Positions 6,339-7,112 of a stretch of 7,112 nt of DNA are shown piece after piece. The notes beneath the pieces were generated by a model. The model did no database searches and was not told where the DNA came from. It saw nothing but the letters and a program-made list of their open reading frames with translations. Source of the stretch: Caldora sp. SIO3E6 (GTDB lineage Bacteria > Cyanobacteriota > Cyanobacteriia > Cyanobacteriales > Coleofasciculaceae); assembly GCA_010672185.1 (NCBI GenBank), contig JAAHHL010000346.1, positions 1-7,112 on the forward strand, given 5' to 3'. How positions within the stretch are numbered: the first letter of the stretch is position 1; each line of letters opens with the position of its first letter. A program made the translations under genes and the position numbers.

Positions 6339-6356
6339 GCAAAAGGCAGAAGGCAG
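6339..6356. repeat. Short heptamer run, GCAAAAG-GCAGAAG-GCAG
   Basis: About two and a half units of the heptamer family found at 6-135: GCAAAAG, GCAGAAG and a partial GCAG, in strict 7-base register. It starts 7 bases after the kinase stop codon and runs directly into the second 38-bp repeat. Confidence 0.75.
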
Positions 6357-6391
6357 TTCGGCAAAGCCGTTGCCGCAGGCTGGGCAGAAGG
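6354..6391. repeat. 38-bp palindromic repeat, copy 2 (intergenic)
   Basis: The second copy of the repeat at 6272-6309, 82 bases downstream. Its hairpin is CGGCAA (6359-6364), loop AGCCG, TTGCCG (6370-6375). The bases differ from copy 1, yet each copy keeps a stem, which hints that the fold matters. It lies between the kinase and the MFS gene and might act as an RNA 3'-end structure, but no T-run follows. Confidence 0.85.
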
Positions 6392-6433
6392 CTCCAAGGG
6401 AAGGAAGAAGGTTACAAGGTAGAAGGATATGAT

Positions 6434-7112
6434 ATGAAAATATTGTCTTTATTAGACAAAAGTACTCGCGAAAATTTATTAATACTATTCGCTTGTGGTT
6501 TATTATTTGAGCTGAGTACTACCTCTTTATTACCGATAATCCCTGCCTACTTAAAAGAAGTTTGCAGCACAATTCAAGAAGTCGGTTTGATAATGGGATT
6601 TTTTGCCATAGGTTTAATTTTATCCCGTAACTTTTTAGGGAATATGGCAGATAAGCAAGGGCGCAAGATAGTAATCTTAATCGGCACTATCTCAGGAGTA
6701 CTTGTGCCTTTAGGTTATTTGTTAATCAAATCTCTTTATGGACTAATCTTCATTAGAATCTTGGGGGGCATTAGTCTGGCTGCCTTTAGCACTGCCTATG
6801 ATGCTTTAGTGGTAGACTTATCTCCTTATAAATATAAAGGAGAAATCATTAGTTACATGAACTTAGTCAGTCCCTTAAGCTTTTGTCTGGGACCATTAAT
6901 TGGGGATGTTATTTCTGAAAAAATAGGTTATAACGGAATTTTTTTAGTCTCCTTGGCAATATCTTTGTTGGCAGCTTTTTTTGCTCTGAAAGTTAAGGAA
7001 ACAAGTATTAAGGCAAATCTTAATTATACAAGCAATCATCAACCCATCAATAATTTTATCAAAAATCAGGTTATCGGACTATTAGGTAGAGACTCCTTCC
7101 TGATTCCAACAA
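6434..7112 (+). CDS. MFS transporter, N-terminal half (runs off window)
   Basis: The first 226 codons of a major facilitator superfamily permease, cut by the window edge; the family is usually about 400 residues. Hydrophobic spans lie at about 15-38, 48-68, 78-98, 101-123, 140-160 and 168-186, giving six helices and then the start of the central cytoplasmic loop. The loop between helices 2 and 3 holds the signature GNMADKQGRK (69-78), with Asp73 and Arg77 of motif A. Arg108 in RILGG resembles motif B and GPLIGD (153-158) resembles the GPxxGG motif C, a pattern typical of drug-efflux type exporters; the substrate is unknown. The ATG has AGAAGG (6421-6426) 7 bases upstream. It follows the kinase by 101 bases on the same strand, so linked expression is possible. 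Codon use is more AT-rich (many TTA, ATA), and no HIP1 site occurs in it. Confidence 0.88.
   Translation, partial: MKILSLLDKSTRENLLILFACGLLFELSTTSLLPIIPAYLKEVCSTIQEVGLIMGFFAIGLILSRNFLGNMADKQGRKIVILIGTISGVLVPLGYLLIKSLYGLIFIRILGGISLAAFSTAYDALVVDLSPYKYKGEIISYMNLVSPLSFCLGPLIGDVISEKIGYNGIFLVSLAISLLAAFFALKVKETSIKANLNYTSNHQPINNFIKNQVIGLLGRDSFLIPT

Overview
The window looks like chromosomal DNA of a cyanobacterium, probably a filamentous one. Three things suggest this. The HIP1 octamer GCGATCGC occurs five times in 7.1 kb (848, 1736, 2732, 2862, 5313). The encoded proteins have cyanobacterial features: an EbsA-like protein, a BioD/DRTGG 'phosphotransacetylase family' protein, a Maf protein with SASPAR in its signature, and a PAS/GAF/histidine-kinase protein whose His-box reads HEINNPVNFIFGNI. 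The spacers carry short tandem heptamers and octamers. The genus cannot be fixed from the sequence.

Layout, all genes on the + strand. Positions 1-536 are non-coding. They hold an 18-copy GCAGGAG-type heptamer array, a perfect 18-bp palindrome, a 9-copy CCGCGTCC octamer array, a weak terminator-like hairpin, an inverted-repeat operator candidate and a good sigma70-type promoter. Positions 537-2034 are a probable two-gene operon: an EbsA-like type IV pilus factor and a BioD-like/DRTGG protein. Positions 2035-2458 are a spacer with small repeats and possible coding remnants on the minus strand. Positions 2459-3058 encode a Maf nucleotide pyrophosphatase. Positions 3059-3473 are an AT-rich spacer holding a CCCCTCC palindrome block. 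Positions 3474-6332 encode a 952-residue sensor kinase. Positions 6434-7112 are the first 226 codons of an MFS transporter that runs off the right edge.

The most interesting gene is the kinase. It reads PAS - short GGDEF stub - degenerate EAL - GAF - HisKA/HATPase. The stub keeps only the first helix of a GGDEF domain and runs straight into the EAL domain. The EAL domain has lost several metal or catalytic residues (N to H, DD to DN, KID to KIN), while the kinase core looks intact. I infer that a c-di-GMP enzyme pair has become a sensory or binding module driving a histidine kinase. No response regulator is encoded in the window.

The second theme is repeat invasion. The heptamer family at the left edge recurs near 3286 (inverted) and at 6339. 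A separate 38-bp palindromic repeat occurs once inside the kinase 3' end, where it encodes part of a C-terminal tail, and again just after the stop codon. No CRISPR array, tRNA, rRNA or complete insertion sequence was seen. I did not find a clear new multi-gene system; the remodelled kinase and the repeat-derived tail are the best candidates for novelty.
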